Of a stretch of DNA of 64,000 nt, positions 46,495 through 55,717 are shown piece after piece. The DNA is from Microbulbifer halophilus. GTDB taxonomy: Bacteria > Pseudomonadota > Gammaproteobacteria > Pseudomonadales > Cellvibrionaceae. The notes below the pieces were generated by a model that did no database searches, was not told the origin of the DNA, and saw nothing but the letters and a program-made list of their open reading frames with translations. The stretch lies in NCBI RefSeq assembly GCF_026183675.1, contig NZ_JAPIVK010000027.1:1-64000 (forward strand), written 5' to 3'. The position numbers and the translations under genes were made by a program. Positions within the stretch are counted from its first letter, which is position 1. Each line of letters opens with the position of its first letter.

Positions 46495-48387
46495 CTAGGC
46501 GCTCTGGACTTCCTCGATCCAGCGGTTCACGCGCGCTTCCAGCATCGGCAGTGGCAGGGCGCCGCCGCCGAGTACCGTGTCGTGGAAACCGCGGATATCG
46601 AACTGGTCACCGAGTTGCTGTTTGGCCTTCTCGCGCAGTTCGAAGATTTTCAGCATACCGATCTTGTAGGAGGTGGCCTGGCCCGGCAGGGTCAGGTAGC
46701 GGCGCACCTCGGAGCGCACGGCGCTCTCCGGCACGGCGGAATTCTCCAGGAAAAACTCCTCCGCCTGCTGCTGGCTCCAACCCTTGGCGTGCAGGCCCGT
46801 ATCCACCACCAGGCGGATGGCCCGCCACATTTCCGCGGTCAGGCGGCCGAAGTCCTTGTAAGGATCCTCAAACTGACCCATCTCGCTGGACAGCTTTTCC
46901 GAGTACAGTGCCCAGCCCTCGATATAGGCGGTGAAGAAGGCCTGGGTGCGGAACTGGGGAATACCTTCGAGCTCCTGCGCGATCGAAATCTGCATATGGT
47001 GGCCCGGCAGACCCTCGTGGTAGGCCGTGGTTTCCATATCGTTTTTCGAGTAGGCGCTCATATCGGACATGTGCACATAGTAGACACCGGGGCGCTTGCC
47101 GTCGGGCGTGCCCGGGAAATAGTGCTGGGCGCCGCCGTCCACTTCGCGGAAGGGCTCGACCCGCTTCACTTCCAGTTTCGCCTTGGGCAGGATGCCGAAG
47201 TAGTCCGGCAGTTTGCTGCGGATCTGGTCGAGGAAGGCGCGGGTATCACCCAGGTAGCCCTCGCGGCCTTCGTCGGTGTTCGGGTAGTAGAACTGCTCAT
47301 CGTCGCGGATGAATTTGAAGAATTCCTGCAGGCTGCCGTCGAAACCCACCCGGTCCTTGATCGCCAGCATTTCCTTGCGGATGCGCGCCACTTCGTCGAG
47401 GCCGATCCGATGCACCTGGTCGGCGGTCAGATCGGTGGTGGTGTAGTGGGCCAGGCGGTTGTTGTAGTAGGCCTCACCATTCGGCAGGCTGCCCACGCCG
47501 TGGGGCTCTTCGTCGGCATTGCCCATATCGGCGTTAATCCAGGCGATATAGGCGTCGAAGGCCGGCTTGAATTGGTCTTTCAGGCTCTCGCGCACCTGCG
47601 TCTTGAGTTCGCCGGCGGTGTCGCTGTCGATCTTGTCGTCTTTCAGCAGTGCCTCGATCTTGCCGTCGGCGTCGGCCAGCAGCGGGGAGGCTTCCTCGCC
47701 CCCGAAGGGCTGGCCGCTGATGACCTTCTGCGCCCGTTCGATGGCCAGGTCATAGGCGAAACGGGGCGGGCGGACGCCCTCCTTCGCCGCCAGTCTGGCG
47801 CGCTCGAGAAGCTGGTCCACAGCGCGGCTGACACCGCCGATACGCGCGATATACGCGCGCATATCGTCGAGCGTGTCCACCTTGTGGAAGTTGATCAGGA
47901 AAGTGGGGAGCCGCGATTCCGGGCCGCCCAGTTCGCCGCTGAAGTAGCCGTGGCGCAGAAACGCCTGGTCGGCCTTCTCCTGCTGGTACTGGAACATCCA
48001 CAGGTCGTAGGATTCCTTGCCGGCGGTGGTCAGCTTGTCGTAGTCGAAATTCTTCTTCAGCTCCTCGACGGTCTGCTTGCGCCAGGCCAGCTGGCGGGCC
48101 TGGGCGGCCTCGCTCATATCGTCGATCTGGTCGTAGAGTTCCTTGCGGCCCAGCTGGCTGAGGCGCATGGGGCTGAACTTGAGCTGTTCTTCGTAGCGCG
48201 CGTCGAACCACTTGTTCAGGCGCTGGGTCTCGCTCTGTTGGGCCGTCGCCTGTTCGCCTTCGGTGGTGGTGCTGTCCTGGGCCTGCAGCTTGTTGACGCT
48301 GAGCTTGCTGACATCGGTCTGGCATCCGCCCAGGATGGCCAGGGACAGCAGGCTGGGGATCAGTGCGTGTTGCGGTCGGATTCGCAT
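46495..48387 (-). CDS. DUF885 family lipoprotein, putative metallopeptidase
   Basis: A 630-residue protein with a lipobox (LAILGGC, Cys22). The DUF885 signature HEGLPGHHMQISIAQEL (about 448-464) contains HExxxH-like zinc-binding histidines, and FFTAYIEGWALYSEKL supplies the downstream glutamate. Family members are predicted zinc carboxypeptidases/endopeptidases at the cell envelope. Length is typical. Single gene. Confidence 0.9.
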   Translation of the reverse strand: MRIRPQHALIPSLLSLAILGGCQTDVSKLSVNKLQAQDSTTTEGEQATAQQSETQRLNKWFDARYEEQLKFSPMRLSQLGRKELYDQIDDMSEAAQARQLAWRKQTVEELKKNFDYDKLTTAGKESYDLWMFQYQQEKADQAFLRHGYFSGELGGPESRLPTFLINFHKVDTLDDMRAYIARIGGVSRAVDQLLERARLAAKEGVRPPRFAYDLAIERAQKVISGQPFGGEEASPLLADADGKIEALLKDDKIDSDTAGELKTQVRESLKDQFKPAFDAYIAWINADMGNADEEPHGVGSLPNGEAYYNNRLAHYTTTDLTADQVHRIGLDEVARIRKEMLAIKDRVGFDGSLQEFFKFIRDDEQFYYPNTDEGREGYLGDTRAFLDQIRSKLPDYFGILPKAKLEVKRVEPFREVDGGAQHYFPGTPDGKRPGVYYVHMSDMSAYSKNDMETTAYHEGLPGHHMQISIAQELEGIPQFRTQAFFTAYIEGWALYSEKLSSEMGQFEDPYKDFGRLTAEMWRAIRLVVDTGLHAKGWSQQQAEEFFLENSAVPESAVRSEVRRYLTLPGQATSYKIGMLKIFELREKAKQQLGDQFDIRGFHDTVLGGGALPLPMLEARVNRWIEEVQSA

Positions 48388-48526
48388 TTATTGTGCCTCG
48401 GTCAATTTTTATACAAAAAATCGCTCGCTACTTTGGCATGAATTGGCACAATAGTCGATTGGGAGGAAGGCGGACCCGGCGCGCTTGCGCCGAGCCGACA
48501 GGATGGCGGGATCAACCCCGGGCTGG

Positions 48527-49369
48527 TTATTCGTGTACCGGCTGCTCGCGGGGCCGCTCTGCGGCCTGTTCGATGATATGCAGCTCCCGCTGCGGAAAGG
48601 GGATATTCAGCCCCTCGGCTTCCAGCGCCGGCTTGAGCTTTTCCATCAGGTCCCAGTAGACATCCCAGTAATCCGCGGTGGTGGTCCAGGCCCGCAGGTG
48701 CAGATTGACCGAGCTGTCCGCCAGCGCGCGCACGGCGTAGGCGGGCTCCGGATCCTCGAGAATGCGCTCCTCGGCGGCCACCAGTTGGCGCAGTACGTTC
48801 ATCCCCGTTTCGATATTGTCGCCGTAGGCGATGCTGGCGACGATCTCGATACGGCGGGTGTTGTTGCGGCTGAAATTGATCAGGGTCTCGCCCCAGATGG
48901 CACCGTTGGGCGCGGAGACGCGCAGGCCGTCGACGGTGTCCAGCTCCGTGATGAAGAGCCCCACCTGCCGCACGGTGCCGAGGGTGTCGCCAAACTGGAT
49001 GGTTTCGCCGACGCGAAAGGGGCGCAGCCCCAGCAGGATAAAGCCGGCGGCGATATTCGCCAGTGTGTCCTTCAGCGCCAGGCCGATCGCCAGGCCGGCG
49101 GCGCCGAGCAGTGCAATCAGGCTGGTGGTGTTGACGCCGAACATATCCAGGATGACCAAGCCGCCCACGGCATACACGGCCCAGACGGCGATATTACTCA
49201 GCACCGGAATCAGTGTCTCGTCCAGCTTGGTGGACAGGCGGTGCACACCGCGCCGGGTCAGTTTGGCGGCCAGGGCCGTCGCGATCAGAACCAGTATCGC
49301 GGCGCCCAGTTTCAGCAGGCCGGCGATCAACAGCGGCCAGTACTCTTCGATCAGTGCATTGAAATCCAT
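48527..49369 (-). CDS. mscS: small-conductance mechanosensitive channel MscS
   Basis: A 280-residue channel with three helices (about 12-35, 58-78, 84-115). TM3 carries the glycine/alanine pore pattern ALLGAAGLAIGLALKDTLANIAAG, followed by the beta domain FRVGETIQFGDTLGTV and the C-terminal cage. Releases solutes on hypo-osmotic shock. GAGGAGG lies ahead of the ATG. Confidence 0.94.
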   Translation of the reverse strand: MDFNALIEEYWPLLIAGLLKLGAAILVLIATALAAKLTRRGVHRLSTKLDETLIPVLSNIAVWAVYAVGGLVILDMFGVNTTSLIALLGAAGLAIGLALKDTLANIAAGFILLGLRPFRVGETIQFGDTLGTVRQVGLFITELDTVDGLRVSAPNGAIWGETLINFSRNNTRRIEIVASIAYGDNIETGMNVLRQLVAAEERILEDPEPAYAVRALADSSVNLHLRAWTTTADYWDVYWDLMEKLKPALEAEGLNIPFPQRELHIIEQAAERPREQPVHE

Positions 49370-49436
49370 GCGATGTACACCTCCTCAGTTGGCTGTTCGC
49401 CGCAGCATAAGGCAATGCGGCAATGGGTTCAGCGCT

Positions 49437-50030
49437 TTACAGCAAGTTTTTTGCCTTTGCCGCGTCGATACACTCCCGGTACGCCGGGCAGCGGACCAGG
49501 TGGTCGTTGACCATGCCGGAGGCCTGCATGAACGCGTACATGATAGTGGAGCCGACGAAGTTGAAGCCGGCCTTTTTCAGGGCCCTGCTCATCGCATCCG
49601 ACTCTGTTGTGGTCGCCGGTACCGACTCCAGGTTGCGGCGCCGGTTGTCGATGACGCGACCGTCGGTGAACTGCCAGAGGAGCCCCGACAGACTGGTGCC
49701 TCCGTCGCGCAGGGCGAGGTAGGCGCGGGCATTTTTTACTGCCGAGTTCACCTTCAGGCGATTGCGGATAATACCCGGGTCTCCCAGCAGCCGCTCGATT
49801 TTCTTCGGCGTATAGCGGGCGATTTTCTCCGCGTCGAAGCCGTCGAATACCTTGCGGTAATGTTCGCGCTTGTTCAGTACCGTGATCCATGAGAGGCCGG
49901 CCTGGGCGCCTTCGAGCAGCAGGAACTCAAACAGGGTAGGGTCGTCGGTGGTCGGGCGACCCCACTCCCGATCGTGGTATTTTTGGTAGAGCGGGGTGGA
50001 CAGGCACCAGTTGCAGCGTTTTTCTTTCAC
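49437..50030 (-). CDS. tag: DNA-3-methyladenine glycosylase I
   Basis: A 197-residue base-excision enzyme from a GTG start. RCNWCLSTPLYQKYHDREWG and the late RCPAYREC include the Cys/His zinc ligands of Tag; FEFLLLEGAQAGLSWITVL holds the catalytic Glu region. Removes 3-methyladenine from alkylated DNA. Confidence 0.95.
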   Translation of the reverse strand: MKEKRCNWCLSTPLYQKYHDREWGRPTTDDPTLFEFLLLEGAQAGLSWITVLNKREHYRKVFDGFDAEKIARYTPKKIERLLGDPGIIRNRLKVNSAVKNARAYLALRDGGTSLSGLLWQFTDGRVIDNRRRNLESVPATTTESDAMSRALKKAGFNFVGSTIMYAFMQASGMVNDHLVRCPAYRECIDAAKAKNLL

Positions 50031-50099
50031 GAGAATGGATTCCCTGCAGGATGATGGGCAAAGCCCAGTATACTCATCAATGCCTAGCGATGGAGCCCA

Positions 50100-50186
50100 C
50101 TAGCCGCCGGTGAGGAAATAGTGCTGGACCAGTTGCAAGACCAGCAAGGTCGCCATCAGGATAAAAATAATATTGCTGCGATTCAT
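50100..50186 (-). CDS. 28-residue single-pass membrane microprotein
   Basis: Encodes MNRSNIIFILMATLLVLQ, then LVQHYFLTGG. One helix spans nearly the whole peptide. Its ATG overlaps the stop of the SDR gene as ATGA, and AGAGGT lies seven bases upstream, so translation coupling is likely. No family recognised. Confidence 0.6.
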   Translation of the reverse strand: MNRSNIIFILMATLLVLQLVQHYFLTGG

Positions 50187-51187
50187 GTATTGACCTCTTT
50201 GCGATCGATCGTAAGTAAACCCTGTTCCACCAGCCAGTCGCGGCATTCGCGCAACATGGTATCCAGATCGACATCGCTGCGATAGCCGAGTTCACGCTCG
50301 GCTTTGGCACTGCTCGCGACCACGCGGCGACTGATCAGTGCGGCTTTCTGCGGGGTGATTTTCGGTTCGCGGCCGCTGAAACGCGACCACAGGTCCGACA
50401 GCCAGCCGACGGTATGGATTACAAAGGCGGGAGTGGTCCGCTGCGGCACCGGCTTGCCCAGCATGGCGGCAATCCTGCCGAAAAAATCGAGAAAGCTCGC
50501 GTCGATACCGGCGAGAATATAGTTCTCCCCGCAGCGGCCGCGGTGCCAGGCATCGATATGCGCCCGCGCCACGGCGCCGGCGTGGCAGAAAGAGCCCCGG
50601 CCCGGCGGCACACCCGGTAGCCGGTTTTTGTCGATCAGGAAAAAGGTCTGCGCCCAGCTGGCGGTATCGTATTTGCCCACGATGGCGCAGGGGTTCAGGA
50701 AAACCGCATCCAGGCCGCGCTCGATTTCCGCGCGCACCGACAGTTCCGCGCGCTTCTTGGTGTAGAGGTAGCCATAGCGCGGGTCGTCCGCCAGCTGCGG
50801 GCTCGACTCGTCGATACTCGCGTGCCGATAGCCGTAGGCGGAAATGGAGCTGGTAACGATCAGGCGCCCGGCCTTCCTCTCCCGCGCCACCCGCGCGATA
50901 TTGGCCGAGCCCTCCACATTGTCCCGCCACTGCCGGGCATCGCCGCCGCGCCACATACTGGTATTGCCGGCAACGTGAAACACCGCCTCCACCTTTTCCG
51001 GCAGAACCCGGCGCAGGGATTCGATATCCCCCAGCGAGGCCTCGACCGGCTCGGCGCCCAGTTCGCGCAGGCGGGCGACAGCCGATCCGGGGCGGTGCAT
51101 GGCGGTGACGCGCCAGCCGTCGGCGATCAGTTGTTCTATCAGGTTGGCACCGAGAAAGCCGGTGCCGCCGGTTATGAATGCGTGCAT
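50183..51187 (-). CDS. NAD(P)-dependent extended SDR (epimerase/reductase family)
   Basis: A 334-residue enzyme. TGGTGFLGANLIEQL is the nucleotide-binding loop, HVAGNTSMW and TSSISAYGY surround the catalytic Ser, and YLYTKKRAE supplies Tyr-x3-Lys. Closest in appearance to the dihydroflavonol-4-reductase-like group acting on 3-hydroxy/keto compounds. Substrate not deducible. Overlaps a microprotein gene at its end. Confidence 0.88.
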   Translation of the reverse strand: MHAFITGGTGFLGANLIEQLIADGWRVTAMHRPGSAVARLRELGAEPVEASLGDIESLRRVLPEKVEAVFHVAGNTSMWRGGDARQWRDNVEGSANIARVARERKAGRLIVTSSISAYGYRHASIDESSPQLADDPRYGYLYTKKRAELSVRAEIERGLDAVFLNPCAIVGKYDTASWAQTFFLIDKNRLPGVPPGRGSFCHAGAVARAHIDAWHRGRCGENYILAGIDASFLDFFGRIAAMLGKPVPQRTTPAFVIHTVGWLSDLWSRFSGREPKITPQKAALISRRVVASSAKAERELGYRSDVDLDTMLRECRDWLVEQGLLTIDRKEVNT

Positions 51188-51240
51188 CGGGGTTGTTTCT
51201 TATCTGTTTTATCGGTTTCCAGATTCGGGGCTTCGATCCG

Positions 51241-51276
51241 GCCGCCCTCTCCCGCATGCGGTAGAGGGCGGCTTTT
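51241..51276 (+). terminator. GC-rich hairpin with T-run upstream of dtd
   Basis: GCCGCCCTCT and AGAGGGCGGC pair around a 12-base loop containing CCGCATGCGG, then TTTT. It lies between two divergent genes, so it may be a repeat element instead of a working terminator. Confidence 0.4.
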
Positions 51277-51342
51277 CCGAGTCTGGCGTCTCGGCTAATC
51301 TATGGCATTTCTTTTGACAGTTCCACAACAGGCGGTATTGAG

Positions 51343-51780
51343 ATGAAGGGTCTGATCCAGCGGGTAAGCCACGCGCGGGTGGATGTGAACGGCGAGTCGG
51401 TTGGCGCCATCGATGGCGGTATCCTGCTGCTGCTCGGCGTGGAGGACGGCGACGACCGCGACAGCGCGGACAAGTTGCTGCACAAGGTGCTCAACTACCG
51501 CATCTTCGGCGACGACCGGGGGCGCATGAACCTGAATGTGCAGCAGGCCGGCGGCGGCCTGCTGGTGGTGAGCCAGTTCACGCTGGTGGCGGAGACGGCC
51601 CGCGGTCTGCGGCCCAGCTTCAGCCGCGGCGCCACGCCGCAACAGGCAGAACAACTGTATGACTACTTCGTCGCACAGGCGCGGGATCAGTTCTCGCCGG
51701 TGGCCAGCGGCGTGTTCGCCGCCGACATGCAGGTGTCGCTGCTGAACGACGGGCCGGTGACCTTTTTGCTGGAGACCTGA
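51343..51780 (+). CDS. dtd: D-aminoacyl-tRNA deacylase
   Basis: A 145-residue dimeric enzyme that removes D-amino acids (and glycine from tRNA-Ala) from charged t[16 protein letters not shown] start, the catalytic SQFTL (about 77-81) and the cross-subunit NDGPVTF with its cis Gly-Pro are present. Full family length. The last 60 bases recur in shortened form at 52487-52530. Confidence 0.95.
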   Translation: MKGLIQRVSHARVDVNGESVGAIDGGILLLLGVEDGDDRDSADKLLHKVLNYRIFGDDRGRMNLNVQQAGGGLLVVSQFTLVAETARGLRPSFSRGATPQQAEQLYDYFVAQARDQFSPVASGVFAADMQVSLLNDGPVTFLLET

Positions 51781-51825
51781 GCGCTCAACTTTTGTACTGC
51801 AGAACTGAACTGCTGGAGATGCACC

Positions 51826-52059
51826 ATGGCTGAACTCCTCTCACGTATCACTATCGATCCCGACATCTGCCACGGCAAGCCGGTAATAAGGGGCATGCGG
51901 TATCCGGTCGCCAATATTCTGGAATGGCTCAGTGCCGGCATGTCGACGGAAGAGATCCTGGAAGACTACCCGGATCTGGAAACAGACGATATTCGCGCTG
52001 CGCTGGCTTATGCCGCCAGACTTTCCAGAGTCAGCCGCCAGGAAGACCTGGCGGCATGA
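51826..52059 (+). CDS. DUF433 antitoxin-like protein
   Basis: A 77-residue protein with GGAG seven bases upstream. ITIDPDICHGKPVIRGMRYPV and ILEDYPDLETDDIRAALAYA are DUF433 signatures: a winged-helix domain found as the first gene of DUF433-DUF5615 pairs, regarded as antitoxin and PIN-like toxin. Its partner follows with an ATGA overlap but is broken, so this gene may now be a free antitoxin. Confidence 0.9.
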   Translation: MAELLSRITIDPDICHGKPVIRGMRYPVANILEWLSAGMSTEEILEDYPDLETDDIRAALAYAARLSRVSRQEDLAA

Positions 52060-52210
52060 AATTTCTGATCGACGCGCAATTGCCGCGCTGATTTCCACCG
52101 GCAACCTTCCCAATACGGAACTCCTGACTCTTTGGTATAAACACCTGGACAAGGTGGTGCACACCTTCGACAGCGCCAGCTTTGTCGAGCTAGCACCCAC
52201 TCGACTTATT
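52056..52210 (+). pseudogene. broken DUF5615 PIN-like toxin gene
   Basis: MKFLIDAQLPR (the conserved DUF5615 start with its catalytic Asp) is followed at once by a stop at 52089. In another frame the family's C-terminal end appears: ISTGNLPNTELLTLWYKHLD and then FDSASFVELAPTRLI. The middle half of the protein is deleted. Confidence 0.8.
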
Positions 52211-52287
52211 AAGGGTCTCATAATTGTATTAACAGTTGTCCAGGTTCCTTTAACAGCGGGCGAGTCCTGTATTCGCTCCATGCGATC

Positions 52288-52390
52288 GTCATTCCGGACT
52301 TGTTCCGGAATCCAGGCCGACGGGGCACCTCCGCTGGATCCCGGATCGTTTTGTCATGCCGGACTTGATCCGGTACCGGGATGACGGCCC
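52288..52390. repeat. two dispersed GTCATTCCGG-type palindromes
   Basis: GTCATTCCGGACTTGTTCCGG at 52288 and a related TCATGCCGGACTTGATCCGG at about 52355, ending CGGGATGAC. Same family as 14343-14367 and 61628-61652. They occupy most of the gap between the toxin relic and the aminopeptidase. Confidence 0.65.
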
Positions 52391-52475
52391 GGAGGGGGGA
52401 CTTTGGTCAAAACAATTTTGAGACGACTAATATCTCCCGCGAATAAAAAAATACAGCTTCGCAAAAAAGGCTGGA

Positions 52476-53648
52476 TCACATGCCCACCGACATGCAGGTG
52501 TCGCTGCTAAACGACGGGCCGGGGACCTGAGCATTGGCAACCTGAGTGTCGGCCTCCCGGTAGCGCGCCGAAAGCTGTTTCAGCCGCGCCTTGCGCTTTT
52601 CCTCGTCCAGTTCACCCAGCCGCTCGGTGGCTTCGTAAAAGGCCGGCCAGCTTTCGCCGCTGTCCCGGAACAGCTGTTTGAAGGCCGGCACCTGCGATTG
52701 GTATTCCGCCACCAGCGCCAGGGTGGCGTTGTTGGTCTTGTCGATATAGTGGCTATAGCGCTCGGGGTTGGGCCAGTCGGCCGCCATCTGGCGGTAGCAG
52801 CTGCGCAGCCTTTGCAGGGTCGCCGCCTTGCGCGCGCGCTTGGTGCTGTCCGGCAGTTCGGCTTCGTAGATGGCCTCGAGTTGTTCGCGGGTTGCCAGCA
52901 TCAGCCGATTGATCGCCAGCGCCTGGGCGGCGCGGTCCGCCGCGGCGCCGTCGTAGCCGTAGCGGCGGCGCCAGGCCGGCAGCGCCAGTTGCGAGACGGC
53001 GGTGGCGAAGCTCTCGTTGAAGCGGGTGTCGCCGGAGATATACACGCGCCGGTGTGCCAACTCGTGGAACAGCAGGCCGGCCAGCCGCTCCGGCGACCAG
53101 TTGACGAAGCTCGACAGTACCGGGTCGTCGAACCAGCCCAGGGTGCTGTAGGCGGGCACCGGCCCCAGGTAGATATCGTAGCCCTCCGCCAGCAGTTCCT
53201 CTCCCTTGGATTGCGCCGCGGCCTTGCTGAAATAGCCCCGGTAGCTGGCGCAGCCGATCAGCGGGTAGCACCAGCGCTTCGGCTCAAGTTCGAACTCCGG
53301 CGCCGCCAGCACATTCCAGATCGGGTATTTGCCGTCGAGCTTGACGTAGGTGCCGTAGGCATCTCCCACCGGCATCTGCAGCTCGCCGCCGGCATAGGCG
53401 CGGATCGACTGCACCAGCTGCAACTGGTCCCGCAGCCCGTCCGTGCTCGCTGGCGCCGCCGCGACCCGGTCGATGGGCTCGCGGGCGGCGAGAATCCGCA
53501 ACTGGCCGCTAACCGCCTGGGTGTAATATCCCGCCGTTTCACAGGCCGACAACAGTGCCAATGCCGCGCCCAGCACCAGGATGCCCGCACCGCGAACCAC
53601 CATTGCCCGCCGCTCACTGCTATACACTTTCGTCAATAGATCATTCAT
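52476..53648 (-). CDS. lipoprotein aminopeptidase (PF10023-type)
   Basis: A 390-residue envelope protein. The start at 53648 lacks a clear ribosome site; ATG at 53603 would give a cleaner lipoprotein signal (VVRGAGILVLGAALALLSAC). The zinc site LLFHELAHRRVY (HExxH) and downstream NESFATAVS identify the predicted aminopeptidase family. CYPLIGCASYRGYF is also conserved. The last 13 residues (from [11 protein letters not shown]) are read from the antisense of the duplicated dtd end, so the natural C-terminus has been replaced or extended. Confidence 0.85.
   Translation of the reverse strand: MNDLLTKVYSSERRAMVVRGAGILVLGAALALLSACETAGYYTQAVSGQLRILAAREPIDRVAAAPASTDGLRDQLQLVQSIRAYAGGELQMPVGDAYGTYVKLDGKYPIWNVLAAPEFELEPKRWCYPLIGCASYRGYFSKAAAQSKGEELLAEGYDIYLGPVPAYSTLGWFDDPVLSSFVNWSPERLAGLLFHELAHRRVYISGDTRFNESFATAVSQLALPAWRRRYGYDGAAADRAAQALAINRLMLATREQLEAIYEAELPDSTKRARKAATLQRLRSCYRQMAADWPNPERYSHYIDKTNNATLALVAEYQSQVPAFKQLFRDSGESWPAFYEATERLGELDEEKRKARLKQLSARYREADTQVANAQVPGPSFSSDTCMSVGM
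52487..52530 (+). repeat. partial duplicate of the dtd 3' end
   Basis: 52487-52522 equals 51722-51757 (end of dtd) with one mismatch; then a 15-base deletion relative to dtd and the shared ACCTGAGC. The duplicate lies inside the antisense 3' end of the aminopeptidase gene. Confidence 0.85.
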
Positions 53649-53666
53649 TTCGCCAAGGGACTTTTC

Positions 53667-53936
53667 ATGGAGCAGGTCATGGGACAGGCCGCCACGGGTA
53701 CCGGTATGGCCCCTGTCGCCGCGGTTCTCACCGTGTTCGCGCTGGTGTTCGCGGCGGTGGCCTGGGTACGCCTGCTGGCAGTATGCTTCCGCCAGCACAC
53801 GTTGCTCGGTTTCACCGCCTTCTTTCTGCCGCCGCTGGCGCTGCTGCTCCTGCTGCCCCAGTGGCGGGCCGAGCGGGAGCTGTTCCTGCTGGCGCTGGCG
53901 GCTGCGGTGTTCTCCATCATAGCCGCTATATTCTGA
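53667..53936 (+). CDS. small membrane protein, unknown
   Basis: An 89-residue protein with three predicted helices (about 13-40, 44-62, 68-88) and RLLAVCFRQHTLLGFTAFFLPP in between. Divergent from the aminopeptidase gene. Not recognised. Confidence 0.6.
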   Translation: MEQVMGQAATGTGMAPVAAVLTVFALVFAAVAWVRLLAVCFRQHTLLGFTAFFLPPLALLLLLPQWRAERELFLLALAAAVFSIIAAIF

Positions 53937-54008
53937 GCGGCACGGTGGAATTTTTCCGGCCCGGGGAGCTCAAAGAAACTCCACGGTTCACGCATACAGG
54001 ACGGGATT

Positions 54009-54365
54009 ATGGTTCGTTTCGCGCTGGCCGGCATTCTCTGCGCCGGCCTTGTGACCGCCTGCAGTCACAAGGCCGACGGGTCGGATATCGCTTTCGAGAC
54101 ACACAGCTACCGCTGCGAAAACGGCGAGCAGCTCGAGGTCAAGTACGCGACCCCCGAAGACGGGCCGTCGATGGCAACCCTGAGCTACGACGGCAAGCTG
54201 GTGCCCATGCACCAGGAGCCGGCGGCCTCGGGCGCCCTCTACGTCGCCGACAGGGGCCAGCCGGGCTACCGCTGGCACACCAAGGGCGACAGCGGAATAC
54301 TGTCGCTGCAGGATATCGGCGGGGAAAGCGAGAAGACGCTGCTGAAAGACTGTGTGAGCGAGTAA
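54009..54365 (+). CDS. MliC-like lipoprotein (C-type lysozyme inhibitor family)
   Basis: A 118-residue lipoprotein: LVTAC lipobox (Cys18). YRCENGEQLEVKYA, ATLSYDGKLVPMHQEPAASG and YVADRGQPGYRWHTKGDSG follow the MliC/PliC beta-barrel, with the SG/K-type inhibitory loop. Would protect peptidoglycan against host or competitor lysozyme. Convergent with tatC, 14 bases apart. Confidence 0.85.
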   Translation: MVRFALAGILCAGLVTACSHKADGSDIAFETHSYRCENGEQLEVKYATPEDGPSMATLSYDGKLVPMHQEPAASGALYVADRGQPGYRWHTKGDSGILSLQDIGGESEKTLLKDCVSE

Positions 54366-54378
54366 ACCGGCGCCTCTC

Positions 54379-55140
54379 TCAGACGCGCTCTTCCCCGCCC
54401 CTGGATTTGATCCAGCGCCCGAAAAAGATCCCAACCTCGAACAGCAGCCACATGGGCAGTGCCAGCAGCGACTGGGAAATCACGTCCGGCGGCGTCAGCA
54501 GCATGCCGAACAGGAAGCAGCCGACGATCACGTAGGGGCGCTTGCTGGCCAGGGTTTTGGCGTCGACGGCGCCGCTCCAGATCAGCAGCAGTGTGGCGAT
54601 GGGAATCTCGAAGGCGAAGCCGAAGGCAAAAAACAGCTTCAAGACCAGATCCAGGTAGCTGCGGATATCCGGCATCACCTTGATATCGGCGTGGGCCGAG
54701 CTGATAAAGAATTCGAATATGATCGGGAAGACCACGAAATAGGCGAAGGCCATGCCGGCGTAGAAGAGCAGTATGCTGCTGACCAGAATCGGCGCCATCA
54801 ACCGCTTTTCGTTCTTGTACAGGCCGGGGGCGATAAAGGCCCAGGCCTGGTAGAGCACCACCGGAATGGCGATAAAGAAGGCGAGCACGAAGGTGGTCTT
54901 GAAGGGGGTCAGGAAGGTGGAGGCGACCTCGGTGGCAATCATGCCGGCACCTTCCACCAATCGCGCCTGCAGCGGCTCGGCCACGAAGTCGTAGATATCC
55001 GCGGCAAAGGGCACCATGCAGGCAAAGATGGCCACCACCACCAGCAGGGTTTTCAGCAGGCGGTCGCGCAGCTCGACCAGGTGATCGATAAACGGCTGCT
55101 GGCTGTCTTCGGCCTGTGCCTGTTCGGAGCGATCACTCAT
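54379..55140 (-). CDS. tatC: Tat translocase subunit TatC
   Basis: A 253-residue six-helix protein. [16 protein letters not shown] at the N-terminus and the conserved periplasmic Phe-Glu region ([13 protein letters not shown]) are present. Recognises twin-arginine signal peptides. Overlaps tatB by four bases; last gene of the ubi-his-tat set. Confidence 0.96.
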   Translation of the reverse strand: MSDRSEQAQAEDSQQPFIDHLVELRDRLLKTLLVVVAIFACMVPFAADIYDFVAEPLQARLVEGAGMIATEVASTFLTPFKTTFVLAFFIAIPVVLYQAWAFIAPGLYKNEKRLMAPILVSSILLFYAGMAFAYFVVFPIIFEFFISSAHADIKVMPDIRSYLDLVLKLFFAFGFAFEIPIATLLLIWSGAVDAKTLASKRPYVIVGCFLFGMLLTPPDVISQSLLALPMWLLFEVGIFFGRWIKSRGGEERV

Positions 55141-55688
55141 GGCTGCTTGCTGTTTTCCTGCGATGGCTCTCTATCGGCCGGGGAGGCGTCCCCGGCCGGG
55201 GGATTTTCATCGACCGAAGGTCCTCCCTCGGCGGTCGCGTGCCTGGCGTACTCCGGGTGGCTCTTTTCCAGTTCCGGGTCGCCGTAGTCGTGCCAGTGTT
55301 CGGGATACTCGGGATCCACCAGGTCCTCGGCGTTTTCATCCTGCTCCGGCAGGTAGTCGTCCGCGTCGTCCGACGGGTGCCTGGGATCGCGGGATTTCGC
55401 CGCCGGCGCGGCACTGGCCGGTTCCGATTCGGGGTCGGTGAAGGCCTGCTCCATTTCCCGGCGGCTCTCTTCCAGCTCGCGCATGATGCGCTCGTTGTGC
55501 AGTTCGCGGCGAATGTCGTCGGCGCCGACCTCCCGCTCCAGCTCGTCGCGCGCACTGTTCAGGGTGCGCTTGATACCGGACCACCAGCGCGCCGTGGTGC
55601 GTATGGCGTCGGGCAGCCGCTCGGGCCCGACGACCAGCAGGCCGACGATGCCGACCAACAGAAGCTCAAAGAAACCGATATCAAACAC
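55137..55688 (-). CDS. tatB: Tat translocase subunit TatB
   Basis: A 183-residue protein: [26 protein letters not shown] membrane hairpin signature (helix 4-21), amphipathic helix to about 100, then a long acidic, proline-rich tail. The Glu after the start and GPERLP separate it from TatA. Confidence 0.95.
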   Translation of the reverse strand: MFDIGFFELLLVGIVGLLVVGPERLPDAIRTTARWWSGIKRTLNSARDELEREVGADDIRRELHNERIMRELEESRREMEQAFTDPESEPASAAPAAKSRDPRHPSDDADDYLPEQDENAEDLVDPEYPEHWHDYGDPELEKSHPEYARHATAEGGPSVDENPPAGDASPADREPSQENSKQP

Positions 55689-55717
55689 GGGCGTAACTCT
55701 GGTTGATTGTCCTGGCG

